Below are positions 1 through 8,403 of a stretch of DNA of 64,000 nt, in pieces. Made by a program: the position numbers and the translations under genes. Position 1 is the first letter of the stretch; each line of letters starts with the position of its first letter. Location: contig NC_013729.1 in assembly GCF_000024345.1 (NCBI RefSeq), forward strand, positions 2,356,001 to 2,420,000, written 5' to 3'. The stretch is from Kribbella flavida DSM 17836 (GTDB lineage: Bacteria; Actinomycetota; Actinomycetes; Propionibacteriales; Kribbellaceae). The notes beneath the pieces are model-generated. The model ran no database searches, was not told where the DNA came from, and saw nothing but the letters and a program-made list of their open reading frames with translations.

Positions 1-473
1 CGGTCTCGACGCCGGACAAGGCTGAGCTGTCCCGCAAGGCCGGCGCCGACCGGGTCGTCGCGTACGAGGACCTGGTGGACGCCGTGCGGGAGGAAAGCAC
101 CAGCCGTGGCCGATCCGCGCAGGGTGCCGCGGTGGTCTACGACAGCGTGGGCCGGGCCACCTTCGAGGACTCGCTGCGCTGTCTCGGTCGCCGCGGCACG
201 TTGGTGCTGTACGGGCAATCCAGCGGGCCGGTCCCGCCCTTCGACCTGCGCCGGCTCGGGCCGGCCGGCTCGCTGACCGTGACCCGGCCGACGCTGCGCG
301 ACTTCGTGGTCGGTGACGAGCTGCCGAGACGAGCGACGGAGCTGTTCGGCTGGGTCACCGACGGGGACGTCACGCCGTACGTCGGGCAAACCTACGCCTT
401 CGCAGAGGCCGCTCGGGCCCACGCCGACCTGGAGGCGCGTCGGACGGTGGGCAAGGTCCTGCTCGTCCCCTAG
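1..473 (+). CDS. Quinone oxidoreductase family protein (MDR superfamily), 3' part only
   Basis: The 5' end lies outside the window; the reading frame is open from base 3. The visible part reads as the C-terminal half of a zinc-independent medium-chain dehydrogenase of the NADPH:quinone reductase type. There is the end of the Rossmann fold (AGADRVVAYED), the segment VVYDSVGRATFEDSL followed by GTLVLYGQSSG, and the usual ending in which EAARAHADLEARRTVGKVLL precedes the stop. Such enzymes reduce quinones or enones with NADPH in the cytoplasm. The substrate cannot be told. The gene ends at a strong hairpin and converges on the ABC transporter gene. Confidence 0.85.
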   Translation, partial: VSTPDKAELSRKAGADRVVAYEDLVDAVREESTSRGRSAQGAAVVYDSVGRATFEDSLRCLGRRGTLVLYGQSSGPVPPFDLRRLGPAGSLTVTRPTLRDFVVGDELPRRATELFGWVTDGDVTPYVGQTYAFAEAARAHADLEARRTVGKVLLVP

Positions 474-479
474 GACGCA

Positions 480-515
480 CCAGGCCCCTTCCCGGCGCGA
501 CGGGAAGGGGCCTGG
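480..515. terminator. Bidirectional terminator hairpin
   Basis: A perfect 15-bp stem (480-494 with 501-515) encloses a 6-base loop between two convergent genes. There is no long U-tract, as is common in high-GC actinobacteria. It can serve both the oxidoreductase gene and the ABC exporter gene. Confidence 0.8.
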
Positions 516-543
516 TTGCTCAGCAGTTCATCGATCCACCGGG

Positions 544-2448
544 TCAGGCCAGCGAGTCCTGCCAGGCCTGGTGGAGGCCGGCGTAGTGGCCGCCGCCGCC
601 GATCAGGATCTCCGGTGGGCCGTCCTCGATGATGCGGCCGTGTTCGAGCACGATCACCCGGTCGGCGGTCTCCACCGTGGACAGGCGGTGGGCGATGACG
701 ATCGCGGTGCGGTCGGCCAGGATGGTGCGCAGCGCGCGCTGGATCAGCCGCTCGCTGGGAATGTCCAGGCTCGAGGTCGCCTCGTCCAGGATCAGCACCG
801 CCGGGTCGGCCAGGAACGCGCGGGCGAAGGCGACCAGCTGGCGCTGCCCCGCCGACAATCGGCTGCCGCGCTTCTCCACCGCCGTCTCGTAGCCGTCGGG
901 GAGCCGGACGATGAACTCGTGCGCGCCGATCACCTTGGCCGCCTCGACGATCTCGTCCATCGTCGCGTCCGGCTTGCCGAACCGGATGTTGTCGGCCACC
1001 GAGCCGGTGAACAGGAAATTCTCCTGCGTCACCATCACCACCCGCTCGCGCAGGTCGTCCTCGGACAGCTTGCGCAGGTCGATCCCGTCCAGCACGACCT
1101 GGCCACCGGTCGGGTCGTAGAAACGGGCCACCAGCTTGGCGATCGTGGTCTTGCCCGCGCCCGTCGTACCGACCAGGGCGAGGGTCTGCCCGGCCGGGAC
1201 GTCGAGGTCGAGCCCGGGCAGCACCGGCACCCCGTCGACGTAGGAGAACTTCACCTCGCGCAGCTCGAGGTGCCCGGGGGCGTGCCGGGTGGGCTTGGCC
1301 GGTTCCTTCGGCTCCGGCACGTCCGGCGTCTCGTTGAGCACGCCGGACAGCTTCTCCAGCGCGGCGCTCGCGGACAGGAAGGTGTTGTAGAACTGCGAGA
1401 TGTCCTGCAGCGGCTCGAAGAACTGCCGCAGGTAGAGCAGGAACGCGGTCAGCACGCCGACGGTGACGTGCCCGTGGTACGCCTGCCAGCCGCCGTACGC
1501 CAGGATCGCGACGATCGTGATGTTGCCGACGCCCTTGATCGACGGCATGAAGATCGCGTTGATCCGGAACGACTCCAGGTTCGCCTCCCGGTAGCGGTCG
1601 TTCACGCCGTGGAAGATCTGCTCGTTGCGCGGCTCGCGGCGGAACGCCTGAACCGCGCGGATTCCGGTCATCGACTCGACGAAGTGCACGATCACCAGCG
1701 CCACCGCCTCCCGGGTTCGCCGGTAGACGATCGCCGAGCGGCGCCGGAACCACGCGGTCAGGAAGAACAGCGCCGGGAACGACAGCAGCGCGATCAGGCC
1801 GAGCTCGAGATCCAGCGTGAGCAGCAGCACCGCCGTACCGACCAGGGTCAGCAGCGCCGTCACCAGACCGTCGAACCCGGTCTCCAGCATCTCGTCGATG
1901 ACGTCCACGTCCGAGGTCAGCCGGGAGATCACCCGGCCCGAGGTGTACCGGTCGTGGAACGACGGGCTCAGCCGCTGGAAGTGGTCGAACACCCGGCGGC
2001 GCAGCCCGAGCAGGATGGTCTGACCGAGCCGGCCGGCCCGCATCAGGAACACCTGCCGGGCGAACGCCTGGATCACCGCCGACGCGAACACCGCGCCGAC
2101 CACCGTGAGCAGCGTCGTGCTGCCCTCACCGGCGAGGATCGGCGGGATGCCGTGGTCGATGCCGAGGTGAACCAGGTACGGCACCGCGAGCCGGGCCGCG
2201 TTCTCCACCACGACGATGCCGACCAGGATCCAGATCAGCTTGTGGTACGGGCGCAGCAGCTCGCCGAGCAACGCCCGGGACTGCTCCTTGAGCCGCAAGG
2301 TCGTTGCCCGGGACAACTCGTCGTCGGACTGCTCGGCGTACCCGCGCCAGGACTCCTCCCGGTCGATCGTCTGGGTCCCGTGCCGGGACCCCGGTCTGGC
2401 GCCCGGTTCGGACTCGGGCTCCTGAGGTTGAGGTGGTTGCTCGGTCAT
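544..2448 (-). CDS. ABC exporter half-transporter (TMD-NBD), catalytically complete NBD
   Basis: A 634-residue ABC exporter subunit. A hydrophilic Pro/Glu-rich N-terminus is followed by six transmembrane helices (about residues 65-340) and a nucleotide-binding domain. Visible motifs are Walker A GTTGAGKTT (about 423), signature LSAGQRQL (about 529), Walker B with catalytic glutamate LILDEATSSLD (about 550) and the H-loop IAHRLS. It lies 97 bp downstream of a second half-exporter gene on the same strand, so the two probably form a heterodimer, with this subunit supplying the canonical Walker B glutamate. The substrate is unknown; drugs, lipids or peptides are usual for this family. Confidence 0.9.
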   Translation of the reverse strand: MTEQPPQPQEPESEPGARPGSRHGTQTIDREESWRGYAEQSDDELSRATTLRLKEQSRALLGELLRPYHKLIWILVGIVVVENAARLAVPYLVHLGIDHGIPPILAGEGSTTLLTVVGAVFASAVIQAFARQVFLMRAGRLGQTILLGLRRRVFDHFQRLSPSFHDRYTSGRVISRLTSDVDVIDEMLETGFDGLVTALLTLVGTAVLLLTLDLELGLIALLSFPALFFLTAWFRRRSAIVYRRTREAVALVIVHFVESMTGIRAVQAFRREPRNEQIFHGVNDRYREANLESFRINAIFMPSIKGVGNITIVAILAYGGWQAYHGHVTVGVLTAFLLYLRQFFEPLQDISQFYNTFLSASAALEKLSGVLNETPDVPEPKEPAKPTRHAPGHLELREVKFSYVDGVPVLPGLDLDVPAGQTLALVGTTGAGKTTIAKLVARFYDPTGGQVVLDGIDLRKLSEDDLRERVVMVTQENFLFTGSVADNIRFGKPDATMDEIVEAAKVIGAHEFIVRLPDGYETAVEKRGSRLSAGQRQLVAFARAFLADPAVLILDEATSSLDIPSERLIQRALRTILADRTAIVIAHRLSTVETADRVIVLEHGRIIEDGPPEILIGGGGHYAGLHQAWQDSLA

Positions 2449-2545
2449 GAGGCCTCCCGGCCTGGACTGAGGAGCGGAGCGACGAGGGAAGGCCGGGAGT
2501 TGAGGCTCGTGACCCGCCGTGCCGGAGGCGCGGCAATGTGCACAG

Positions 2546-4447
2546 TCATGCGTGCACCTCTTCCTCTTCTGCGGCCAGCAACTGCCGGTACGCCGGGACG
2601 GTGGCGAGCAGCTCGCCGTGCGTGCCGACGTGCGTGATCGTCCCGTTCTCCAGCAGCGCGACCTGGTCGGCCAGCATCACCGTGGACGCCCGGTGCGCCA
2701 CCACGATGCCGGTGGTCGCGGCGAGCACGTTGCGCAGCGCCTCCTCGACCAGGGCCTCGGTGTGGACGTCGAGCGCGGACAGGGTGTCGTCGAGCACCAG
2801 CACGGCCGGCTGCGCGAGCACCGCCCGGGCCAGCGCGAGCCGTTGCCGCTGGCCACCGGACAGCGACATGCCCTGCTCACCGACCCGGGTGTCCAGACCC
2901 CAGGGCAGGTCGTTCGCGAACGTCGCCTGGGCGATCTCCAGCGCCTGCTGGATCTCGGCGTCGGTGGCGTCCGGCCGGCCCAGGGCGAGGTTTTCCCGGA
3001 CCGACATCGAGAACAGCGTGGGGTCGTCGAAGGCCGACGCGACCGCGCTGCGCAGGGACTGCAGGTCGAGGTCGCGGACGTCGTGGCCGTCGATGGTGAT
3101 CCGGCCGCCGGTCACGTCGTACAGGCGGGGGACCAGCGCGGTCAGCGTGGTCTTGCCGGACCCGGTCGCGCCGACCAGCGCCAGCGTCGTACCGGGGGTG
3201 AGGTCGAGGTTGATGTCGTGCAGCACGTCGGCGGAGTCCGGCGTGAACCGGAAGCTGACGTTCTCGAACCGGAGGTGACCGCGGGGGTTCTCCAGCTGCT
3301 CCGGGCCGGAGACGATGGACGACCGGGTGTCCAGGATCTCGCTGATCCGGTCCGCCGAGGTCATCGCCTCCTGCGCCATCGCCAGAATGGTGCCGAGCGA
3401 CTGGACCGGCCAGATCAGCGACAGCATCAAGGTGATGAACGCGACCAGGGTGCCCAGCGTGATCGCCTCCCGGCCGACGGCGAGCGCGCCGAGCAGCAGC
3501 ACGACCACCAGGGTGAGGTTGGGGACCACTTCCAGGAAGGTCCAGAACCGCGACGCCAGCCGGACCTTCTCGATCGAGGTCCCGTACAGCTGTACCGCGC
3601 CGTCGTCGAACTGACGCTTCACGTGCTCGCGGCGGCCGAATGCCTTGATCACCCGGAAGCCGAGCGCGGACTCCTCGATCCGGGTGGCCAGGTCGCCCTG
3701 CTGGTCCTGGACCCGGCGGGAGATCGCCAGGTACTTCTTCTCGAACTTCAGCGACACCACGATGATCGGCACCGCGGCGACCAGCACCACCACGCCGAGC
3801 GGCCAGTACAGCCGCAGCAGCAGGATCGTGACGAGCACCAGCTGGAGGATGTTGATCACCAGGAACAGCAGGCCGAAGCCCATGAACCGGCGGATCGTGG
3901 ACAGGTCGACGGTGACCCGGCTGAGCAGCTGACCGCTCTGCCAGCGGTTGTGGAACTCCATCGGCAGCGACTGCAGCCGGACGTACAGGTCGTGCCGGAG
4001 GGTGGCCTCGAGGTCGCTGACGGCCCGGGACTGGGCCCAGCGGCGCATCCACACCAGCAGGACCTCGCTGATGCTGAGCCCGAGGGCGAGAAAGGCGAGC
4101 GGGACCAGCAGGTCGAGCTCGCGGCGGGTGACCGGTCCGTCGATGATGGCCCGGGTGACCAGGGGGACGGTCAAGCTGACGCCGACCCCGAGAATGGCCG
4201 TGGAGAACATGATCACCAGGCGCTTGCGGTGGGGCCGGAGGTAGGGCCGGAGCCGCCACAGGTTACGGCTGCGGGCGGGGGCGCGGGAGGAAGGGGGAGC
4301 GATCGACGGCGCTTGGGCAGGGTGCTCTGAGGGCATCTGGAGGGGCGCACTTCCCAACATGCTCGGCTGTGGGTGGGTGGCGACCGGAAAACGGCGCGAT
4401 TTCCAGTATCGCCCAGGGCTGGGCGGATGTCCCGGAAATTGCATCAC
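2546..4447 (-). CDS. ABC exporter half-transporter with degenerate Walker B
   Basis: First gene of the exporter pair, at most 633 residues. Six transmembrane helices precede an NBD with Walker A GATGSGKTT (about 425-433), signature LSGGQRQRL (about 527) and an H-loop in VVAHRAS. The residue after Walker B is aspartate (VLVLDDTLSALD) where a glutamate normally catalyses hydrolysis. This is the hallmark of the non-consensus site in heterodimeric exporters such as TM287/288 or BmrCD. The start is uncertain: the frame opens with GTG-ATG at 4447, but conserved sequence begins later, and ATGs at 4360 or 4336 are possible. It is expressed before the 544-2448 gene in a likely operon. Confidence 0.9.
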   Translation of the reverse strand: MMQFPGHPPSPGRYWKSRRFPVATHPQPSMLGSAPLQMPSEHPAQAPSIAPPSSRAPARSRNLWRLRPYLRPHRKRLVIMFSTAILGVGVSLTVPLVTRAIIDGPVTRRELDLLVPLAFLALGLSISEVLLVWMRRWAQSRAVSDLEATLRHDLYVRLQSLPMEFHNRWQSGQLLSRVTVDLSTIRRFMGFGLLFLVINILQLVLVTILLLRLYWPLGVVVLVAAVPIIVVSLKFEKKYLAISRRVQDQQGDLATRIEESALGFRVIKAFGRREHVKRQFDDGAVQLYGTSIEKVRLASRFWTFLEVVPNLTLVVVLLLGALAVGREAITLGTLVAFITLMLSLIWPVQSLGTILAMAQEAMTSADRISEILDTRSSIVSGPEQLENPRGHLRFENVSFRFTPDSADVLHDINLDLTPGTTLALVGATGSGKTTLTALVPRLYDVTGGRITIDGHDVRDLDLQSLRSAVASAFDDPTLFSMSVRENLALGRPDATDAEIQQALEIAQATFANDLPWGLDTRVGEQGMSLSGGQRQRLALARAVLAQPAVLVLDDTLSALDVHTEALVEEALRNVLAATTGIVVAHRASTVMLADQVALLENGTITHVGTHGELLATVPAYRQLLAAEEEEVHA

Positions 4448-4487
4448 CGGGTGATGTAACTGCCGCTTCCTGCAATGACCGGGTTCG

Positions 4488-4509
4488 GGCCCCGTGCGGT
4501 GACGGGGCT
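4488..4509 (-). terminator. Short hairpin after small membrane protein gene
   Basis: A GCCCCGT/ACGGGGC stem with a 6-base loop lies 9 bp beyond the stop of the minus-strand gene at 4518 and before the ABC gene. It is a weak terminator or attenuator candidate. Confidence 0.4.
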
Positions 4510-4517
4510 CACAGTCA

Positions 4518-4823
4518 TTACGACTTGTGATGGATCGGTACGCCCCGCTGCTCGGCTCCGATCGCTCTCCCGACGAGCCGCCGCCGGCCTCGGCTGCGCC
4601 CGGCGTGCAACGTCAGCGCCACCGCCACCGCGACGAGCAGCACCGCCGGCAACGCCCACAGCACCCGCGCCACCATGCCGAACGACTCGTCCAGCCTCCA
4701 CGCCGCCCACGCCGCGATCACCGGCACCCCGAAGAACGCCACCGTCCCCACCGGCGTGTACCGCCAGTCCCCGTCAGTCCCTACCTGCACGACCCCGCCG
4801 TGCCCCCGATGTCTCGCCTTCAT
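4518..4823 (-). CDS. Small membrane protein, two transmembrane helices
   Basis: A 101-residue protein with a short polar N-terminus (MKARHRGHGG), a first hydrophobic segment (VGTVAFFGVPVIAAWAAW), a short loop, a second (VARVLWALPAVLLVAVAVAL) and an Arg-rich cytoplasmic tail. The ATG at 4823 is chosen because a purine-rich AGGAGGGG lies upstream. I recognise no family. It precedes the two ABC exporter genes on the same strand with a 70-bp gap, so it may be co-transcribed with them, but the hairpin at 4488-4509 intervenes. Confidence 0.6.
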   Translation of the reverse strand: MKARHRGHGGVVQVGTDGDWRYTPVGTVAFFGVPVIAAWAAWRLDESFGMVARVLWALPAVLLVAVAVALTLHAGRSRGRRRLVGRAIGAEQRGVPIHHKS

Positions 4824-4956
4824 GTCCCCCGCCTTTCCCCTCCTCCGAGTATGCGTCCGATCCCCACGAATGCACCCTGCTGTGCCCGCGCGAATTCGCA
4901 AGATCTTCCGCGTACGACCGGACCAGCTGGTGCCGCCGGCCTGAGAAGGTGACTGG

Positions 4957-5772
4957 ATGGATCGCACCATCCGCACGATCGACGACGTCCTCGAACTGCT
5001 CGACACCCTCTTGCCCCCCGAGGCCAACCGGTGGACCACCGACGGCGCGTCCTGGTGGGATGCCTTCTACGCCGACCGCGACCGGCCGATCCCGTTCTTC
5101 GTCGCCAAACCGGACGAGAACCTCGTCGGGTATCTGTCCAGGGGGCTGGTCACTCCCACTCGACCGCAGTCCGACGCCGAGGTTGCGCTGGACCGCACGC
5201 CGTCGAGCGCGCCGGAGCAGCGCGACGCCGCCGCGCCCGCGCGCGCCCTCGACCTCGGCTGCGGCCCCGGCCGAAACGCCCTGCATCTCGCCGCCGCAGG
5301 CTTCGAGGTGGATGCCGTCGACCTCTCGCCGACCGCGATCGCCTGGGGCGAGGACCGGGCCCGCGACGCCGGCGCCACCATCACCTTCCACTGCGGCGAC
5401 GCCTTTGCCCTGCCCAACGACCAGCTCACCGGCCCGTACGACCTGATTTACGACTCCGGCTGCTTCCACCACCTCCCGCCCCACCGCCGGATCAGCTACC
5501 TCGCCCTGCTCGACCGCGTCCTCGCCCCCGGCGGTCACCTCGCGCTCACCACGTTCGCCGCCGGCCGGATGGGCTCCGAGCTCGACGACGTCGACTACTA
5601 CCGCCAGTCCCAGCTCCACGGCGGCCTCGCCTACACGCCCGACAACCTGCGCTGGATCTTCTCCGACCTCACCGAGCGCGAACTCCGCCCCATGCACGAC
5701 GAATCCCCGACCTCCCCGTACTTCGGCGAACCCTTCCTCCTCACCGCCCTCTTCCGCCGCGACCAACGGTAA
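4957..5772 (+). CDS. Class I SAM-dependent methyltransferase
   Basis: A 271-residue cytoplasmic methyltransferase. The SAM-binding glycine loop is ALDLGCGPGRNALHL (about residues 97-111), followed by the acidic residue of strand 2 in VDAVDLS and by CGDAF. The catalytic-region strand is YDLIYDSGCFHHLPPHRR. About 95 residues precede the Rossmann fold, including a variable Pro/Ala-rich linker. The N-terminal half (FVAKPDENLVGYL) resembles small-molecule or thiopurine-type methyltransferases. The substrate is not predictable. It is the first of three same-strand genes. Confidence 0.85.
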   Translation: MDRTIRTIDDVLELLDTLLPPEANRWTTDGASWWDAFYADRDRPIPFFVAKPDENLVGYLSRGLVTPTRPQSDAEVALDRTPSSAPEQRDAAAPARALDLGCGPGRNALHLAAAGFEVDAVDLSPTAIAWGEDRARDAGATITFHCGDAFALPNDQLTGPYDLIYDSGCFHHLPPHRRISYLALLDRVLAPGGHLALTTFAAGRMGSELDDVDYYRQSQLHGGLAYTPDNLRWIFSDLTERELRPMHDESPTSPYFGEPFLLTALFRRDQR

Positions 5773-5874
5773 GTTCTCGCCGAGCTCGGATCCTCGGCTC
5801 TCGTCTCCACCCGCGACTGGCGGCGCCTCCGCAGACACCGGCGCAAGCGGCAATCGCCGGGATAACCTCACCCG

Positions 5875-6375
5875 ATGCAGCGGTACGCCGGAGTCGTCGC
5901 GCGGTACGAGAACCAGGTCGCCCTCGTCCGCGAGCAGTACGACGCCTGGGGCCAGCCTTACTGGAACCTACCGAGCGGTGCCGTCGAGCCGCGGGAGTCG
6001 CCGACCGCAGGCGCCGTCCGGGAACTGCGCGAGGAGACCGGCCTGCGTGTCGCCGAGCACGACCTCGCCCTGATCTGGACGACGACCGTCATCTGCCGGC
6101 AGCAGACACTCTCGCGGTCCTGGAACTACGCAGTCGAAGCACCCGTTCCACACTTTGCCGTCGACGACCCCGACGGTTCGGTGCTCGAGGTCCGATGGTT
6201 CCCGCTGGAGGAGGCGGCTCGGCTGGTGCGGCAGGTCCCGTACCCGCCGATCAGCGTGCCGGCCGCGGCATACCTGGACGATCCCGCGACCGACCCGACG
6301 CCCTGGACCTTCGCCCGCGCCGACGACGACGGCGTACAGGCCTGGAGCAGCATCGACGAAGGAGAACGAGGATGA
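5875..6375 (+). CDS. Nudix hydrolase
   Basis: A 166-residue protein with a textbook Nudix box, GX5EX7REUXEEXGU: it begins at GAVEPRE (about residue 36) and ends with RELREETGL. Nudix enzymes cleave nucleoside diphosphates linked to another moiety, using Mg2+ bound by the REXXEE glutamates. The substrate is unknown. The stop codon overlaps the start of the next gene (ATGA, 6372-6375), so the two are probably translationally coupled. Confidence 0.9.
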   Translation: MQRYAGVVARYENQVALVREQYDAWGQPYWNLPSGAVEPRESPTAGAVRELREETGLRVAEHDLALIWTTTVICRQQTLSRSWNYAVEAPVPHFAVDDPDGSVLEVRWFPLEEAARLVRQVPYPPISVPAAAYLDDPATDPTPWTFARADDDGVQAWSSIDEGERG

Positions 6376-7079
6376 CGCTCAGTTCGGCGTACGACGACGT
6401 GGCGGACGACTACGACGAGTGGGTCGGGGCCGGTGCCGTGCTGGACGATCCGACCTTCGCCGAGCTCGTCGGCGACGTGGCCGGCCAGAAGGTCGCGGTG
6501 GTCGCCTGCGGCCAGGGCCGGGAGGCGCGCTACCTCGCGACGCAGGGCGCCGACGTCACCGGCCTCGACGCCTCCGGGAACCTGCTGGCGATCGCCAGGC
6601 AGCACGAGGAGACCGACCCGCTCGGCATCGTCTACCACCACGGCGACGCCCACACCCTGGACGGTCTCGCCGACGAGTCGTTCGACGGCGCCGTCTGCCA
6701 CATGGCGCTGATGGACATCCCCGACCTCGCCGCCGCCCTCGGCTCCGTCGCCCGGATCCTGCGGCCGCACGGCTGGTTCGTGCTCTCGATCACCCACCCG
6801 TGCTTCAAGACTCCCGCCACCGGCGAGATCGTCGACCACGTCGACCAGTCCGTACGCCGTACCGTCGGCCGCTACTTCGCCGAGGGCTACTGGGACGGCC
6901 CCGGCAAGCACCGCAACCCCCTGCCCGTCGGCGCCTACCACCGCACCCTCAGCACGTACGTGAACACCCTCACCGCCGCCGGCCTGACCATCGACCGCAT
7001 GGCCGAACCATCCCTCGACACCCCCGTCTGGCGCGAGGTTCCCTGCCTCCTGTACCTCCGCGCCCACTGCACCACCTGA
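6372..7079 (+). CDS. Class I SAM-dependent methyltransferase
   Basis: A 235-residue methyltransferase whose ATG overlaps the Nudix stop codon. Motif I is slightly unusual (VAVVACGQGREARYLA, about residues 40-55), followed by VTGLDAS, GDAH and the motif-IV-like FDGAVCHMALMDI. The ending HCF...RTLSTYVNTLTAAGL...EPS matches methyltransferases related to the UbiE/COQ5 type. It is probably a small-molecule enzyme acting with the adjacent Nudix hydrolase. The true substrate cannot be told. Confidence 0.85.
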   Translation: MTLSSAYDDVADDYDEWVGAGAVLDDPTFAELVGDVAGQKVAVVACGQGREARYLATQGADVTGLDASGNLLAIARQHEETDPLGIVYHHGDAHTLDGLADESFDGAVCHMALMDIPDLAAALGSVARILRPHGWFVLSITHPCFKTPATGEIVDHVDQSVRRTVGRYFAEGYWDGPGKHRNPLPVGAYHRTLSTYVNTLTAAGLTIDRMAEPSLDTPVWREVPCLLYLRAHCTT

Positions 7080-7430
7080 CCCCGGCGACCCGGCACGATC
7101 GTCGCGTGGAGCTCCGACCGTTGCTGGTCACCCGCCTCGCCAACCTGCTCCCCGGCGTCGCGCTGGCCGGCTTCGGCTTCAAAGGGTGGTTCGAGGCAAC
7201 AATCTCCCCGCAGGGGCGATCCCCCCCGCTCCCGGGTGCGCGACGGACCGCCCGATCAGGCCGGACCCGCTGGACCCCGATCGTCGCCTTCGCCCAGTTC
7301 GGCCACGTCCTCACCCCGGTAGCGGAACGGAAGCGACGGAGCACCTGGAGCGTTGGTTCGCGACCTCCGGCCGCCGGCGACGCCGATGAGCTCGTGGTCG
7401 CCGCGGGTGCCGTCGGCCGGGATCGACGGT
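7080..7430. other. Gene-poor gap, possibly decayed coding sequence
   Basis: 351 bases between convergent genes. No reading frame here has convincing composition or a family signature. A plus-strand stretch near 7106-7200 starts like a protein (VELRPLLVTRL...GFGFKGW) but then dissolves into Arg/Pro-rich low-complexity sequence. A degraded gene is possible but cannot be shown. I see no strong hairpin or RNA gene. Confidence 0.3.
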
Positions 7431-8189
7431 TCAGACGCCGCGCGCCGACTCGAGGGCGGCAAGGTCCCGTACGGCGTAGCGGTGGTGCTCCCATTCCTCT
7501 TCGAGCACGACGTGCAGGCAGGAGAGGGTGGATTCCGGGTGCGCCGGAGCCCACGGGTTCTTGCGGGGCGTCGCGAGGTCGTCGGCCGTCACCGTGGCCA
7601 GGAAGTCGCGCACCATGGCGACCCGGCTCGCGCGAGCTTCCAGCACCTCGGCGTACGACGGGGTGGTCGTCGTGAACACCGACCTGTCGAAGCCGTCCTC
7701 CTCGGCGCCGGTACCCATCAGCCCCAACGGGTGGAACGGCCGCTCGATCTGCAGAACCGCGTAACCCAACCACAGGTCCGTGGCGAGCACCAGGTGCCGC
7801 AGTGTCTGCGCGAACGACCACTCGCCGGCAACCGACTCGTCCACCGTGCCGGCGGGCATCGTCGCGACGCGTTCCAAGGTGGCGGCCCAGGTGCGTTCGA
7901 GGGCTGCCCAGGCCGCGCGCAGTCCGTCCGGATCGGTGGCCCGCCGGTCGGCGCGGCCGGGGAAGCGGCGGTCGAGCTCGGCCTCGACGAACGGGACCAC
8001 GTCGACGTCGTTGACGCGCAGGTGGTTCGGACCGTCGGACAGCCAGGGCGCGTCGATCTCGGCGTCCCGGATCTCGACGCCGCGCATCACGACGCCGGTC
8101 AGGTCGGCCCCGACGAACCGGGCGCCGCGCAGGTCCGCGTCGACGAACTCCGCTCCGCGCAGGTTGTCGGACCGGGTGAAAGTCGCCAT
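7431..8189 (-). CDS. Pentapeptide-repeat / DinB-like fusion protein
   Basis: A 252-residue protein with two parts. Residues about 8-45 form a short run of pentapeptide repeats (NLRGA EFVDA DLRGA RFVGA DLTGV). From about residue 85 to the end is a DinB/mycothiol-dependent maleylpyruvate-isomerase-like four-helix bundle. It shows the family pattern of a helix-1 region, VAGEWSFAQTLRHLVLATDLWL with a metal-ligand-type His, and a late histidine in EEEWEHHRYAVRDL. DinB-like proteins bind a divalent metal and often catalyse thiol-dependent (mycothiol or bacillithiol) transfer. The exact role is unknown. Confidence 0.8.
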   Translation of the reverse strand: MATFTRSDNLRGAEFVDADLRGARFVGADLTGVVMRGVEIRDAEIDAPWLSDGPNHLRVNDVDVVPFVEAELDRRFPGRADRRATDPDGLRAAWAALERTWAATLERVATMPAGTVDESVAGEWSFAQTLRHLVLATDLWLGYAVLQIERPFHPLGLMGTGAEEDGFDRSVFTTTTPSYAEVLEARASRVAMVRDFLATVTADDLATPRKNPWAPAHPESTLSCLHVVLEEEWEHHRYAVRDLAALESARGV

Positions 8190-8403
8190 CAGTTCTCCTC
8201 GTCGAGCCGCCTCCAGGAAGTCCGATCATGCAGCCCTCGGCCGCGGCGCGGAAGGGTAGCCGGCCCGGTGCACGAGGGTCAGCGGGAAGAACCCTGCCGC
8301 GGCGGTGATCGTCGCCGTGCTGATCGAGCACCACGTGCGGTACGACGTACGGGCTCTGCGATGCTGAGTGGACGCGGCAACTTTCGTTCGTAGGAGCGTG
8401 GCA

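Noticed and set aside
313-2637. Long plus-strand open frame of 774 codons opposite the ABC exporter
   Set aside because: The minus strand encodes a complete ABC transporter with all motifs. The plus-strand translation is Arg/His/Gln/Pro-rich with no domain, a typical high-GC shadow.
2519-4330. Plus-strand open frame of 603 codons opposite the second ABC gene
   Set aside because: Antisense to well-supported transporter motifs; low-complexity translation.
8226-8403. Minus-strand tail (TITAAAGFFPLTLVHRAGYPSAP) as a separate short gene
   Set aside because: The open frame continues as antisense of the terpene-cyclase-fold gene and has no start signal of its own.
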